Below, piece by piece: positions 19,015 through 26,697 of a stretch of DNA of 64,000 nucleotides (positions are counted from its first letter, which is position 1; the number at the start of each line of letters is the position of its first letter). Origin of the DNA: Acinetobacter colistiniresistens (GTDB lineage Bacteria; Pseudomonadota; Gammaproteobacteria; Pseudomonadales; Moraxellaceae); contig NZ_CP102099.1 in assembly GCF_024582815.1 (NCBI RefSeq), positions 186,001-250,000 of the forward strand. The letters are read 5' to 3'. The notes beneath the pieces are model-generated. The model was given only the letters and a program-made list of their open reading frames with translations, searched no databases and was not told where the DNA came from. The position numbers and the translations under genes were made by a program.

Positions 19015-19044
19015 ATAATAAATGAGAAGTGTTTTCATTTGCAA
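19015..19044 (-). promoter_or_regulatory. tonB promoter with Fur-box-like palindrome
   Basis: On the minus strand TTGCAA (19039-19044) and TATTAT (19015-19020) are 18 bp apart. The 19-bp near-palindrome 19021-19039 (AATGAGAAGTGTTTTCATT) fills the spacer: seven of nine pairs match and it fits the shape of Fur boxes. Fur would block RNA polymerase when iron is plentiful. Binding is inferred. Confidence 0.7.
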
Positions 19045-19087
19045 CCGTTTTTTCTTGTATATTTGCTAAGCTTTTAAAAATAGACAT

Positions 19088-19112
19088 AAAAAAACATGCC
19101 TTTCGGCATGTT
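19088..19112 (-). terminator. Terminator of purU
   Basis: AACATGCC and GGCATGTT arms around a 4-nt loop, followed on the minus strand by a T-run. Confidence 0.85.
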
Positions 19113-19139
19113 CTGTTTAAATAGAATCAAGGCAGCGAT

Positions 19140-20003
19140 TTAGAAAACAACGGTCTTGTTTCCGTCGACAATAATACGGTCTTCTAAATGCCATTTCACA
19201 GCGCGCGCCAAGACATTACGCTCAACGTCTTCACCCAATTCACGCAGCTGTTCAACGTTGTAATCATGGCTCACACGTTCTACATCTTGCTCAATGATCG
19301 GGCCTTGATCGAGATCAGCCGTGACATAATGTGCTGTCGCCCCAATCAACTTCACCCCTTTCTCATAGGCTTGCTTATATGGATTTGCTCCTACAAAAGC
19401 CGGCAAGAATGAATGGTGAATATTGATAATTTTCATTTCCCATTGTGATACAAAGTCCTCACTCAGGATCTGCATATAACGTGCCAAGATCAACAGGTCA
19501 TTGCCTTGCATCATCTCATTGATCTGTGCATAGGCTTCAACTTTATTGTCTTTATTGACAGGGACCACATGGAATGGGATACCAAAATTTTCAACTGATT
19601 CACGTAAATCTGGATGATTTGAAATCACTTGGGTAATTTCACACGGCAATGAACCACGTGCATGGCGCCATAACAACTCCAAGAGTGCATGGTCAACTTT
19701 AGAAACCAGAATACCAACTTTTTTCAGTTCACCGACAAAATTTAGTTTCCATTGCATACCATAGCGTTCAGCAACATTTGCAGCAAAGGTCTGCATTAAT
19801 GCTTCTTTACGCGATTGCAAATGATCAAGTTCAAACTCAACACGCATAAAGTAACGCCCGCCTTGAGCTTCTGTCGCGTACTGATCAAGTGCGGTAATGT
19901 TTGCTCCCTGATGATACAAAAAGCTCGATACGGCTTGCACGATCCCCGGCTTGTCTTCACAAGTAATCAGTAATCGTGCTGTGTGGGCTGTAGTCGTGTT
20001 CAT
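19140..20003 (-). CDS. purU: Formyltetrahydrofolate deformylase
   Basis: A 287-residue enzyme that hydrolyses 10-formyl-THF to formate and THF, balancing one-carbon units and feeding formate to PurT. It has an N-terminal ACT domain (RLLITCEDKPGIVQAVSSFL, about 11-90) and a C-terminal formyltransferase domain with the HHSFLP catalytic segment and an LIGATAHYVTADLDQGPII loop (in parts). The ATG at 20003 is preferred to a TTG at 20030. Confidence 0.95.
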   Translation of the reverse strand: MNTTTAHTARLLITCEDKPGIVQAVSSFLYHQGANITALDQYATEAQGGRYFMRVEFELDHLQSRKEALMQTFAANVAERYGMQWKLNFVGELKKVGILVSKVDHALLELLWRHARGSLPCEITQVISNHPDLRESVENFGIPFHVVPVNKDNKVEAYAQINEMMQGNDLLILARYMQILSEDFVSQWEMKIINIHHSFLPAFVGANPYKQAYEKGVKLIGATAHYVTADLDQGPIIEQDVERVSHDYNVEQLRELGEDVERNVLARAVKWHLEDRIIVDGNKTVVF

Positions 20004-20091
20004 TTGGTTAATATCACTTATTCGAATCAAATTAAAATCAAGCCGAGCATTCTAACCCTTTTTTGCGGTTGACTAAATAGCTGCTGTCGAT

Positions 20092-20790
20092 CTATTCATC
20101 ATCATTTTTAAGATTAGATAAACTGGCAAACAAATCTGATGGTCCCAGTGATTTCAATAATTGCTCATAAGTTTGACGGCTTTCACCCATTAAATATGGA
20201 CCTTCCAAGAACACCATTTGGCGTAAGGCCTGCCAGACCCACTTTTCTTCAAGACGATTGTTATCGCTAATATGCCCCGACATATATAAGAAGTTGGTCC
20301 AGTTAGTCAGTACAATCCACAAGTTGATGATCAAGGCTTCAATTTCCGAGTCAGTCATGTTCATCAAACCGGCATCCACGAAGGCACGATAAATTTTCTG
20401 ACCCTGCTGCATGACCTGACCAGCAAAACGCGGGTAAATCTTCCGAAAGTCGTCATTATTTTCAACAAGATGATAAACATCACGGTGAATAAAGCGGTAA
20501 GCCCAAAGCTGATTACTCAGCACCTGAAAATAACTGATTTTATCGTTGGCATTTAACGGACGATCTGTTGGTAAAGCCAACATTTCCAAAGTTTCAGCCT
20601 GATACTGCTGTGCCAGTTCCTTAATAATTTCCTGCTTATTACGGAAATGATAGTACAGATTGCCAGGACTAATCCCCAACTCAGCCGCAATGTGATTGGT
20701 TGTAACCGAACGCTCTCCACGCTCATTAAACAACTGCAAACTGATTTGCAAAATTCTATCTTTTGTTTTGTTCGGTTTAGCGTGCGACAT
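20092..20790 (-). CDS. TetR-family transcriptional regulator
   Basis: A 232-residue repressor-type protein. The N-terminal HTH (about 10-57) is clear: RILQISLQLFNERG, then ITNHIAAELGISPGNLYYHFRNKQEI-like sequence (HIAAELGISPGNLYYHF). The C-terminal ligand domain is helical and of unknown ligand. It is divergent from an aldehyde dehydrogenase gene 120 bp away and the shared region holds palindromes, so it probably represses that gene and itself. Confidence 0.9.
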   Translation of the reverse strand: MSHAKPNKTKDRILQISLQLFNERGERSVTTNHIAAELGISPGNLYYHFRNKQEIIKELAQQYQAETLEMLALPTDRPLNANDKISYFQVLSNQLWAYRFIHRDVYHLVENNDDFRKIYPRFAGQVMQQGQKIYRAFVDAGLMNMTDSEIEALIINLWIVLTNWTNFLYMSGHISDNNRLEEKWVWQALRQMVFLEGPYLMGESRQTYEQLLKSLGPSDLFASLSNLKNDDE

Positions 20791-20817
20791 TGATTGTAAC
20801 CATCTATAACATTATCA

Positions 20818-20839
20818 ATAGGTTATAAAACAAACCTAT
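20818..20839. promoter_or_regulatory. Second palindrome in the TetR-aldehyde dehydrogenase gap
   Basis: ATAGGTT (20818-20824) and AACCTAT (20833-20839) are separated by 8 bp. It lies close to the TetR gene and could be an autoregulatory site, but is less regular than the site at 20855. Confidence 0.4.
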
Positions 20840-20847
20840 AAAGCGAC

Positions 20848-20876
20848 TTGACACTTTAGAGTATTTACTCTAAAAA
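20848..20876 (+). promoter_or_regulatory. Aldehyde dehydrogenase promoter with internal operator
   Basis: A perfect -35 TTGACA (20848-20853) lies 17 bp before TAAAAA (20871-20876). Within it sits the perfect inverted repeat TTTAGAGT ATTT ACTCTAAA (20855-20874), a TetR-operator-like site exactly where a repressor would block the promoter. Confidence 0.65.
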
Positions 20877-20910
20877 TTAAAAATAATAAGCTTTCTTTTG
20901 GTCCACTCCT

Positions 20911-22365
20911 ATGAACAGTCAAACAAAAACAACCGCTATGACACCTCATGCTGATGTGAAACGGCTACATGATTTGCTTGAGCAGCAAAAAGCAGCTTAC
21001 CAACGCCATCCTGTGCCAAGCGCCAAAGAACGTATTGAACGCTTAGCTCGACTTAAAAGTATCTTGGTAAAATATCAAGATCAATTTGCTAACGCAATTA
21101 GCCAAGACTACGGCAATCGCGCCGTGATGGAAACCAAAATTGGTGAAGTTCTGACGTGTCTAGAACATATTAAATACTATAGCAAGAACTTAACCGAATG
21201 GATGAAACCATCTAAACGCCATATCAGCATGTTACACCAACCAGCAAAAGGGTGGGTAGAATATCAACCGCTGGGCGTGATCGGCATCATTGCACCATGG
21301 AATTATCCTTTATTACTTTCATTGGGCCCGTTGATTTGTGCCTTGGCTGCAGGCAACCATGCCATGATTAAAATTTCGAGTGCATCCTCAAACTTTGGCT
21401 ATGTACTTGAAAATGCATTGGCAGAAGCCTTTCCTCAAGAGTTGGTTGCGGTTGTCAACGGTGGTGGTGTCATTTCAGATGCATTCAGCCACCTTGCTTT
21501 CGATAAAATGATTTTCACAGGCTCAACCTCGGTGGGGAAAACTGTGATGGCTGCGGCAGCAGAGAATCTTGTCCCAGTGATTTTAGAATTAGGTGGCAAG
21601 TCCCCTGCACTGGTTCATTCAGCCATGAACATTCGTGATGTGGCACAACGTATTGCTGTCGGTAAACTCTGGAATGCGGGTCAAACCTGTGTTGCACCAG
21701 ACTATATGTTCCTGCCTAAAGGCAAAACTGCCGAGTTCACCAAGCATTATAATGACTTTGTGACCACCATGTATCCAAGCCTACGTGACAATAACGACTA
21801 TACTTCGATTGTGAATGACAAGCAGTACAACCGGCTACAAGGCTATTTAGAAGATGCGCGCGATCAAGGTGCGACCATTGTTGAACTGAATGCCAAAAAT
21901 GAATCTTTAACTGAAGTTCGTAAAATTGCACCAACCTTATTAACCGGTGTGACCACGGAAATGGAGATTATGAAGAATGAGATCTTCGGTCCAATTCTGC
22001 CTATTTTAGAGTACGAACATATCGAAGAAGCACTTCAATTTATTAATCATCGTCCACGTCCACTGGCTTTCTATTATTTTGACATTGATAGTGCGCGTGC
22101 AGATTATGTGGCTAGCCGTACCCATTCAGGGCACTTCGGGATTAACCAGACCCTGACTCATGTGGCACAGGATGACCTCCCATTTGGCGGCATTGGTGCA
22201 TCAGGTATGGGCAAATATCATGGTAAAGAAGGGTTCTTTAGCTTCTCACATGAACGCTCAATGATGTCGAATCCAGTCAGCCCTAAACTTTACAGTTTAA
22301 AATTCATCCTTCCGCCATATAATAAAGCCACACATAAACTGCTTTTGAAAACACTATTTCGCTAA
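20911..22365 (+). CDS. Aldehyde dehydrogenase, coniferyl-aldehyde-dehydrogenase-like
   Basis: A 484-residue NAD(P)-dependent aldehyde dehydrogenase. The catalytic Cys is C260 (NAGQTCVAPDY) and the general base Glu is E226 (LELGGKSPA); the IIAPWNYPLLLSLGPL cofactor region is intact. The short N-terminus, the TCVAPDY form and the C-terminal hydrophobic tail place it in the branch annotated as coniferyl aldehyde dehydrogenase, which also covers long-chain aldehyde oxidation; the true substrate is unknown. The divergent TetR gene probably controls it. Confidence 0.88.
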   Translation: MNSQTKTTAMTPHADVKRLHDLLEQQKAAYQRHPVPSAKERIERLARLKSILVKYQDQFANAISQDYGNRAVMETKIGEVLTCLEHIKYYSKNLTEWMKPSKRHISMLHQPAKGWVEYQPLGVIGIIAPWNYPLLLSLGPLICALAAGNHAMIKISSASSNFGYVLENALAEAFPQELVAVVNGGGVISDAFSHLAFDKMIFTGSTSVGKTVMAAAAENLVPVILELGGKSPALVHSAMNIRDVAQRIAVGKLWNAGQTCVAPDYMFLPKGKTAEFTKHYNDFVTTMYPSLRDNNDYTSIVNDKQYNRLQGYLEDARDQGATIVELNAKNESLTEVRKIAPTLLTGVTTEMEIMKNEIFGPILPILEYEHIEEALQFINHRPRPLAFYYFDIDSARADYVASRTHSGHFGINQTLTHVAQDDLPFGGIGASGMGKYHGKEGFFSFSHERSMMSNPVSPKLYSLKFILPPYNKATHKLLLKTLFR

Positions 22366-22372
22366 GCTGGTT

Positions 22373-22410
22373 AAGGCATGAGCTATCACACCAGTTCATG
22401 CCTTGTTTTT
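22373..22410 (+). terminator. Terminator after aldehyde dehydrogenase
   Basis: AAGGCATGA and TCATGCCTT arms with a 14-nt loop, then GTTTTT. Confidence 0.75.
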
Positions 22411-22421
22411 ACCAAATTCGC

Positions 22422-22450
22422 TTGTCTTTTAATCGTATTTTTGGTATAAA
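22422..22450 (+). promoter_or_regulatory. Promoter of rpmB-rpmG
   Basis: TTGTCT (22422-22427), 17-bp spacer, TATAAA (22445-22450), about 80 bp upstream of rpmB. Confidence 0.6.
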
Positions 22451-22533
22451 ACGCCCCTTGAATGATTTCATCCGTTTACTTGAATGGCTAGTTGCACGAA
22501 ATTGTGCTGTATAAACTAGCAATGGAGTTCACC

Positions 22534-22770
22534 ATGTCTAAGGTTTGCCAAGTTACCGGCAAGCGTCCTATCGTTGGTAACAACGTGTCGCACGCAAACA
22601 ACAAAACCAAACGCCGGTTCGAGCCGAACCTGCACCACCACCGTTTTTGGTTAGAAAGCGAAAAGCGTTTTGTACGTCTTCGTTTAACCACTAAAGGTAT
22701 GCGTATTATTGATAAATTGGGTATCGAGAAAGTTGTTGCTGATCTCCGTGCTCAAGGTCAAAAGATCTAA
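22534..22770 (+). CDS. rpmB: 50S ribosomal protein L28
   Basis: The 78-residue ribosomal protein starts [21 protein letters not shown] and ends with the [21 protein letters not shown] helix (in parts), both diagnostic. The ATG at 22534 has GGAG upstream; a longer frame to 22492 is spurious. It forms the classic rpmB-rpmG pair, 12 bp apart. Confidence 0.97.
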   Translation: MSKVCQVTGKRPIVGNNVSHANNKTKRRFEPNLHHHRFWLESEKRFVRLRLTTKGMRIIDKLGIEKVVADLRAQGQKI

Positions 22771-22782
22771 GGAGTCTGAACA

Positions 22783-22938
22783 ATGCGTGATAAGATTCGC
22801 CTCGTTTCTACAGCTGGTACAGGTTATTTCTATACCACTACTAAGAACAAACGTACTATGCCGGAAAAAATGGAAATCAAAAAATTTGATCCAAAAATCC
22901 GTCAACACGTCATTTTCAAAGAAGCTAAAATTAAATAA
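22783..22938 (+). CDS. rpmG: 50S ribosomal protein L33
   Basis: A 51-residue ribosomal protein: [20 protein letters not shown], then [20 protein letters not shown] and [10 protein letters not shown]. It is of the zinc-free type, without the Cys pairs of the C+ form. GGAG lies 8 nt before the ATG. It follows rpmB directly and ends just before a terminator. Confidence 0.97.
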   Translation: MRDKIRLVSTAGTGYFYTTTKNKRTMPEKMEIKKFDPKIRQHVIFKEAKIK

Positions 22939-22950
22939 TTTTAGTTCTTT

Positions 22951-22984
22951 AAAAAAAGCGGCTTCATTTGAAGTCGTTTTTTTT
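22951..22984 (+). terminator. Terminator of rpmB-rpmG
   Basis: AAAAAAGCGGCTTCA and TGAAGTCGTTTTTT arms with one mismatch, then further T residues. Confidence 0.85.
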
Positions 22985-23162
22985 GCCTAAAAAAACAGCC
23001 ATAATAAAAAACATGAAAGCACGATTTACATGATTTTTTTTGATAAATAAAAAAATTGTCATCAACAAATTCGATTTTAGTTGCTACACTTTATTCGCTG
23101 TTTTCTTGGCATGTTTTATGCTCATTTATTTCTACCTTAACCGCAACGATTAAGGAGCTCGA

Positions 23163-24878
23163 ATGCCACATGATGTTGATTTAATTATATTACTTGCTGT
23201 TGGTTTTGGTATGGCCCTTATTTTTGGCTATATCGCAGCACGTTTACGCTTACCTCCTTTGATTGGTTACCTCGTTGCAGGCATTATTATTAGTCCAAAT
23301 ACGCCTGGTGTGGTTGGTGACATCCAACTCGCTAACCAGTTGGCTGAACTCGGGGTCATGTTCCTGATGTTCGGCGTAGGGATGCACTTCTCCCTCAAAG
23401 ATCTACTGCAAGTACGCCGTATTGCCTTACCTGGCGCCATTTTGCAAATTGCGGTTGCAACACTGCTCGGTATTGGCGTGTCCATGTTTTGGGGCTGGAG
23501 CTTTGGCTCAGCGTTAATCTTTGGCCTCAGCTTATCCTGTGCCAGTACTGTAGTGCTGCTGAAGGCATTGGGAGATCGCGGTTTACTGGACTCGGTGAAC
23601 GGCAAGATTGCGGTTGGCTGGCTCTTGGTTGAAGATCTGGTGATGGTTCTGGCCTTGGTGCTTTTACCTGCAACAGCCGTGTTACTGGGTGGACAAGCAC
23701 TACCGGGCACAGATACCTCACAAAGTATCTGGATTACCATTGGCATCACCTTGCTTAAAGTCACAGGCTTTATTGCCTTTATGCTGATTATTGGTAAACG
23801 CTTAGTACCAATCATCATGCAATTTGTGGCTCGTTTAGGTTCGCGTGAACTATTCACCCTTACTGTCGTTGCCGCTGCAGTATCCATTGCCTACGGTTCT
23901 TATGCCGTGTTTGGGGTTTCAATGGCACTGGGTGCCTTCTTTGCGGGAATGGTGGTCAAAGAGTCTGACTTTAGTCACCGAGCGGAAGAAGAAACCCTCC
24001 CCTTACGTGAAATCTTCTCGATTTTGTTCTTTGTTTCGGTCGGTATGCTGTTTGATCCGAGCATTTTAGTTGAAGAACCATTACGTATTTTAGCCGTGGT
24101 TGCCATCATCATGGTCGGCAAAACACTTGCTGCAATGGCACTGGTGCTGTTCTTCCGTTACCCAATCAATACCGCCTTAACCGTAGGTGCGAGTTTGGCA
24201 CAAATCGGTGAGTTCTCCTTTATTTTGGCAACATTGGGCTTATCACTTGGTTTACTGACACCTGATGCTCAAAACCTGATTCTTGCCGGCGCCCTATTCT
24301 CAATTACCCTAAACTCATTTGTGTTCTCTGCAATTGAGCCTGCGCAACGCTGGATTCGTGAGCGCTCGCATTTGGCCCGTTTACTAGAGCGTAGTGGTGA
24401 CCCACTGGCCATGCTCCCAGATGAGGTCGATCAGGCTTACCTGCGCGATCAGGTGGTGATTATCGGCTATGGTGGCGTTGGTCGACGTATCAGCGAAAAT
24501 CTGATGCAACAGAATATCAAAGTGGTAATTGCCGAAGAAAATCGTGAAATCGTTGAAAAATTGCGTGCCGAAGGCATTGCTGCTGTGAGTGGTGAGGCAA
24601 CCGAACCGAATGTCTTGATTCAGGCCCACATTCAACATGCTCGTCTGCTGGTGATTTCACCAATGGACATTTTAGATATTCATCGTATTGTCGATATTTC
24701 CAAACAGCTTAATCCCGAAATTCAGGTGTTGATCTGCGCAGAAACGAAAGAAGAAGCAGCGGTGATTCGAGAAGAAAATATTGGTGAAGTCTTCTATGCC
24801 AAAGAAGAAATGGCCAAGAATATGAGTCATCATATTCTGAACCAGATCGAATTGGCGCATCAGTCAGAAACCCACTAA
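23163..24878 (+). CDS. ybaL: YbaL-type CPA2 cation/proton antiporter
   Basis: A 571-residue inner-membrane protein: an N-terminal Na+/H+ exchanger domain of about twelve membrane segments (to residue 390) and a C-terminal RCK_N (TrkA-N) nucleotide-binding domain starting at about 425 with QVVIIGYGGVGRRISENLM. Motifs such as GVMFLMFGVGMHFSLKDLL and LVEDLVMVLALVLLP read like E. coli YbaL, closer than to KefB/KefC. No KefF/KefG accessory gene is beside it. AAGGAG precedes the ATG. Confidence 0.92.
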   Translation: MPHDVDLIILLAVGFGMALIFGYIAARLRLPPLIGYLVAGIIISPNTPGVVGDIQLANQLAELGVMFLMFGVGMHFSLKDLLQVRRIALPGAILQIAVATLLGIGVSMFWGWSFGSALIFGLSLSCASTVVLLKALGDRGLLDSVNGKIAVGWLLVEDLVMVLALVLLPATAVLLGGQALPGTDTSQSIWITIGITLLKVTGFIAFMLIIGKRLVPIIMQFVARLGSRELFTLTVVAAAVSIAYGSYAVFGVSMALGAFFAGMVVKESDFSHRAEEETLPLREIFSILFFVSVGMLFDPSILVEEPLRILAVVAIIMVGKTLAAMALVLFFRYPINTALTVGASLAQIGEFSFILATLGLSLGLLTPDAQNLILAGALFSITLNSFVFSAIEPAQRWIRERSHLARLLERSGDPLAMLPDEVDQAYLRDQVVIIGYGGVGRRISENLMQQNIKVVIAEENREIVEKLRAEGIAAVSGEATEPNVLIQAHIQHARLLVISPMDILDIHRIVDISKQLNPEIQVLICAETKEEAAVIREENIGEVFYAKEEMAKNMSHHILNQIELAHQSETH

Positions 24879-24894
24879 TTCATTGTGGAAACAT

Positions 24895-24928
24895 AAAAAA
24901 AAGCGTACTTCAAATACGCTTTTTTTTA
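24895..24928. terminator. Bidirectional terminator
   Basis: AAAAAAAGCGTA and TACGCTTTTTTT arms around CTTCAAA, between convergent genes. Confidence 0.9.
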
Positions 24929-24938
24929 TGTGTTTGAA

Positions 24939-25220
24939 TTAGCTCAAATGAGTCGGCTGTACGTCCATGACTTCCGCTTGCCATTGGTTCATCTGCTTTT
25001 CTAAAAGACCAAACAAAGCTGCCTGAATCATGTGTTGCGCAACCGTTGGGGTCTGATCACCCAAAATCGCTTTCACTTCATCACTAAACTGAATCTTGAC
25101 TAAAGGCTCATTTTCTTCAGAACCCGCATTGCGCAAAGCCAGCTCACCACCCTCGAGTTGAACCAATTCAAGAACGGCTTCTTGATTACCAAATAATTCT
25201 TTTAACTGTTGCATTGACAT
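24939..25220 (-). CDS. Conserved hypothetical small acidic protein
   Basis: A 93-residue soluble protein (about 14 Glu, 9 Leu-rich positions) with no motif I recognise. It has a short beta-rich first half (AVLELVQLEGGELALR) and a helical second half. GGAGAA precedes the ATG at 25220 by a good distance. It is 103 bp upstream of a DUF6586-like gene on the same strand. Confidence 0.75.
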   Translation of the reverse strand: MSMQQLKELFGNQEAVLELVQLEGGELALRNAGSEENEPLVKIQFSDEVKAILGDQTPTVAQHMIQAALFGLLEKQMNQWQAEVMDVQPTHLS

Positions 25221-25323
25221 AAATTTTCTCCATGCTTCAACATGGTGGCAAAGTATTTTGCGCTCACGTCTTATTTATATAAGTACTGTTGGCAAAGATT
25301 TCAAGTCATCTTCAAGATTTGAC

Positions 25324-25827
25324 TTAGAACTCCACCATTTCATTACGAAAACCATCAATTAAATGACTTAACTCGCGATGCCATTCACGTAGAATTTTGG
25401 CATCCGGCAACCACGCCTGTGGGCTTTGGGTCACTTTAATAATCAGATTGGAAGAAGTCTCGTTTTCCGGTTCTGGCGCTGTTGGCTCAGGCGCATATTG
25501 GCACATACGATAAGCACGCTTCAATTCAGCCACAAAACCATCTTTTGCCAATTGCTGCAACACCAGCACCTCAGGTGACACCTGCCCTTTATCTGCCATG
25601 TGCTCTTCAATGGACTTAAAGGTTGGCTGTAAGTCATTGAGACGGTAATAGCGTACCAATTCTTGTAAGAAAGCTAAAATTGCACCATGTAAATGAAACA
25701 CTGCTGCTTCACGATAAGCTTGTGCCTGCTGGATATGTTCAGTTTGCTCCGCTTGTTGACATGCCAGACGAGCAAAATACAGTTTTTGATTGGTGCGATC
25801 AGCATGGTAACGAGCAACACGGGACAT
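25324..25827 (-). CDS. DUF6586-like protein
   Basis: A 167-residue soluble helical protein resembling the DUF6586 proteins of Pseudomonas, which open with a TNQKLYFARLA segment followed by EAAVFHLHGAILAFLQELVRYYRL (in parts), both seen here. A Pro/Glu-rich linker (about 118-130) precedes the C-terminal helix REWHRELSHLIDGFRNEM. The ATG at 25827 (MSRVARYHADRT) has AAGGA upstream, so the longer frame to 25929 is rejected; this also removes an overlap with the divergent EF-hand gene. Function unknown. Confidence 0.75.
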   Translation of the reverse strand: MSRVARYHADRTNQKLYFARLACQQAEQTEHIQQAQAYREAAVFHLHGAILAFLQELVRYYRLNDLQPTFKSIEEHMADKGQVSPEVLVLQQLAKDGFVAELKRAYRMCQYAPEPTAPEPENETSSNLIIKVTQSPQAWLPDAKILREWHRELSHLIDGFRNEMVEF

Positions 25828-25911
25828 AATATTTTCCTTCAAGATCCTTTCGCTTGGATAGCTTAAGATTAAATGCTTTAATGATAAAATCAATATCTTT
25901 TGAGCCTGCCC

Positions 25912-26256
25912 ATGCATCATATTCAACAAGCCATATTGAGCTTAATATGCTGTATGGCTATTCCCCTCTCGCATAGCTGTGAACCTACTGCCTTGGATTG
26001 GGACAAGCTCTATGCCGATTACGATCTCAATCATGATCAAATGATTGATCAAAATGAATGGAAACAACTGATTCACTTAAAAGACCAACCCGTTTCTTGG
26101 CAGAAAAAAGCTTTCGCAATTGACCCCAACCGAATGAAAATTTTTAAAGCACTCGATCAAGATCATAATGGTTTAATTGACCAACAAGAAATCAACAATA
26201 TATATGGCTATTTCATCAATCCTTGTCTAGGCTGGGGTTCGACTTGGGGTAAATGA
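25912..26256 (+). CDS. Exported EF-hand calcium-binding protein
   Basis: A 114-residue precursor with a signal peptide (about 1-22, QQAILSLICCMAIPLSHS). It carries two canonical 12-residue EF-hand loops: D38-E49 (DLNHDQMIDQNE) and D82-E93 (DQDHNGLIDQQE), each with Asp, Asn or Asp at the calcium-ligand positions and Glu at 12. A Cys pair (C23, C105) could form a disulfide. It is divergent from the DUF6586-like gene; the ATG at 25912 is chosen over a TTG at 25900. Role unknown; calcium sensing or buffering in the periplasm is inferred. Confidence 0.8.
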   Translation: MHHIQQAILSLICCMAIPLSHSCEPTALDWDKLYADYDLNHDQMIDQNEWKQLIHLKDQPVSWQKKAFAIDPNRMKIFKALDQDHNGLIDQQEINNIYGYFINPCLGWGSTWGK

Positions 26257-26361
26257 GACAAGGTCCATGAGCGAATCTCAAGGATTTTAAGCCCTTATAC
26301 AATCCGCTCAGCACTTGGAGCGACAATTCGATAAAGCCTTATATTGCTTGCGCATTTAAAC

Positions 26362-26607
26362 TTAAGCGTTATCTTCTGCTATTTTCACACGGATGCCATA
26401 ACCTTTGACTTTCAAGGTATTGAGACCTTTAACGGCTTTGATCGCTTCACGTGGATTTGGCATTTCGACAAAACCAAAGCCCTTGGACTTACCTGTTTCA
26501 GCATCTTTGACCACCACGCAAGACTCGACTTTGCCATAGGCTTTGAATAAATCGAGAATCTCCGCATCAGTCACGCTACGATCTAAATTACGAACTAAAA
26601 TTTTCAT
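26362..26607 (-). CDS. Stand-alone RRM RNA-binding protein
   Basis: An 81-residue single RNA recognition motif. RNP2 is ILVRNL (3-8) and RNP1 is KGFGFVEM (about 42-49), with the aromatic pair needed for RNA stacking. There is no Gly-rich tail of the type seen in many cyanobacterial RRM proteins. The ATG at 26607 removes eight non-conserved residues. It is monocistronic; a post-transcriptional role is likely, with unknown targets. Confidence 0.9.
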   Translation of the reverse strand: MKILVRNLDRSVTDAEILDLFKAYGKVESCVVVKDAETGKSKGFGFVEMPNPREAIKAVKGLNTLKVKGYGIRVKIAEDNA

Positions 26608-26697
26608 GCTAAAACCTAAAAGATGATTCATTCTGTCATGGAAGAGTGCTGTATTTACTGCCCCACAACATCAATCAAGAAATTGAATCTGCTTAGT

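Noticed and set aside
23267-23887. Long antisense frame in ybaL (206 codons)
   Set aside because: It is the mirror of a membrane-protein gene and has no independent start signal or known family.
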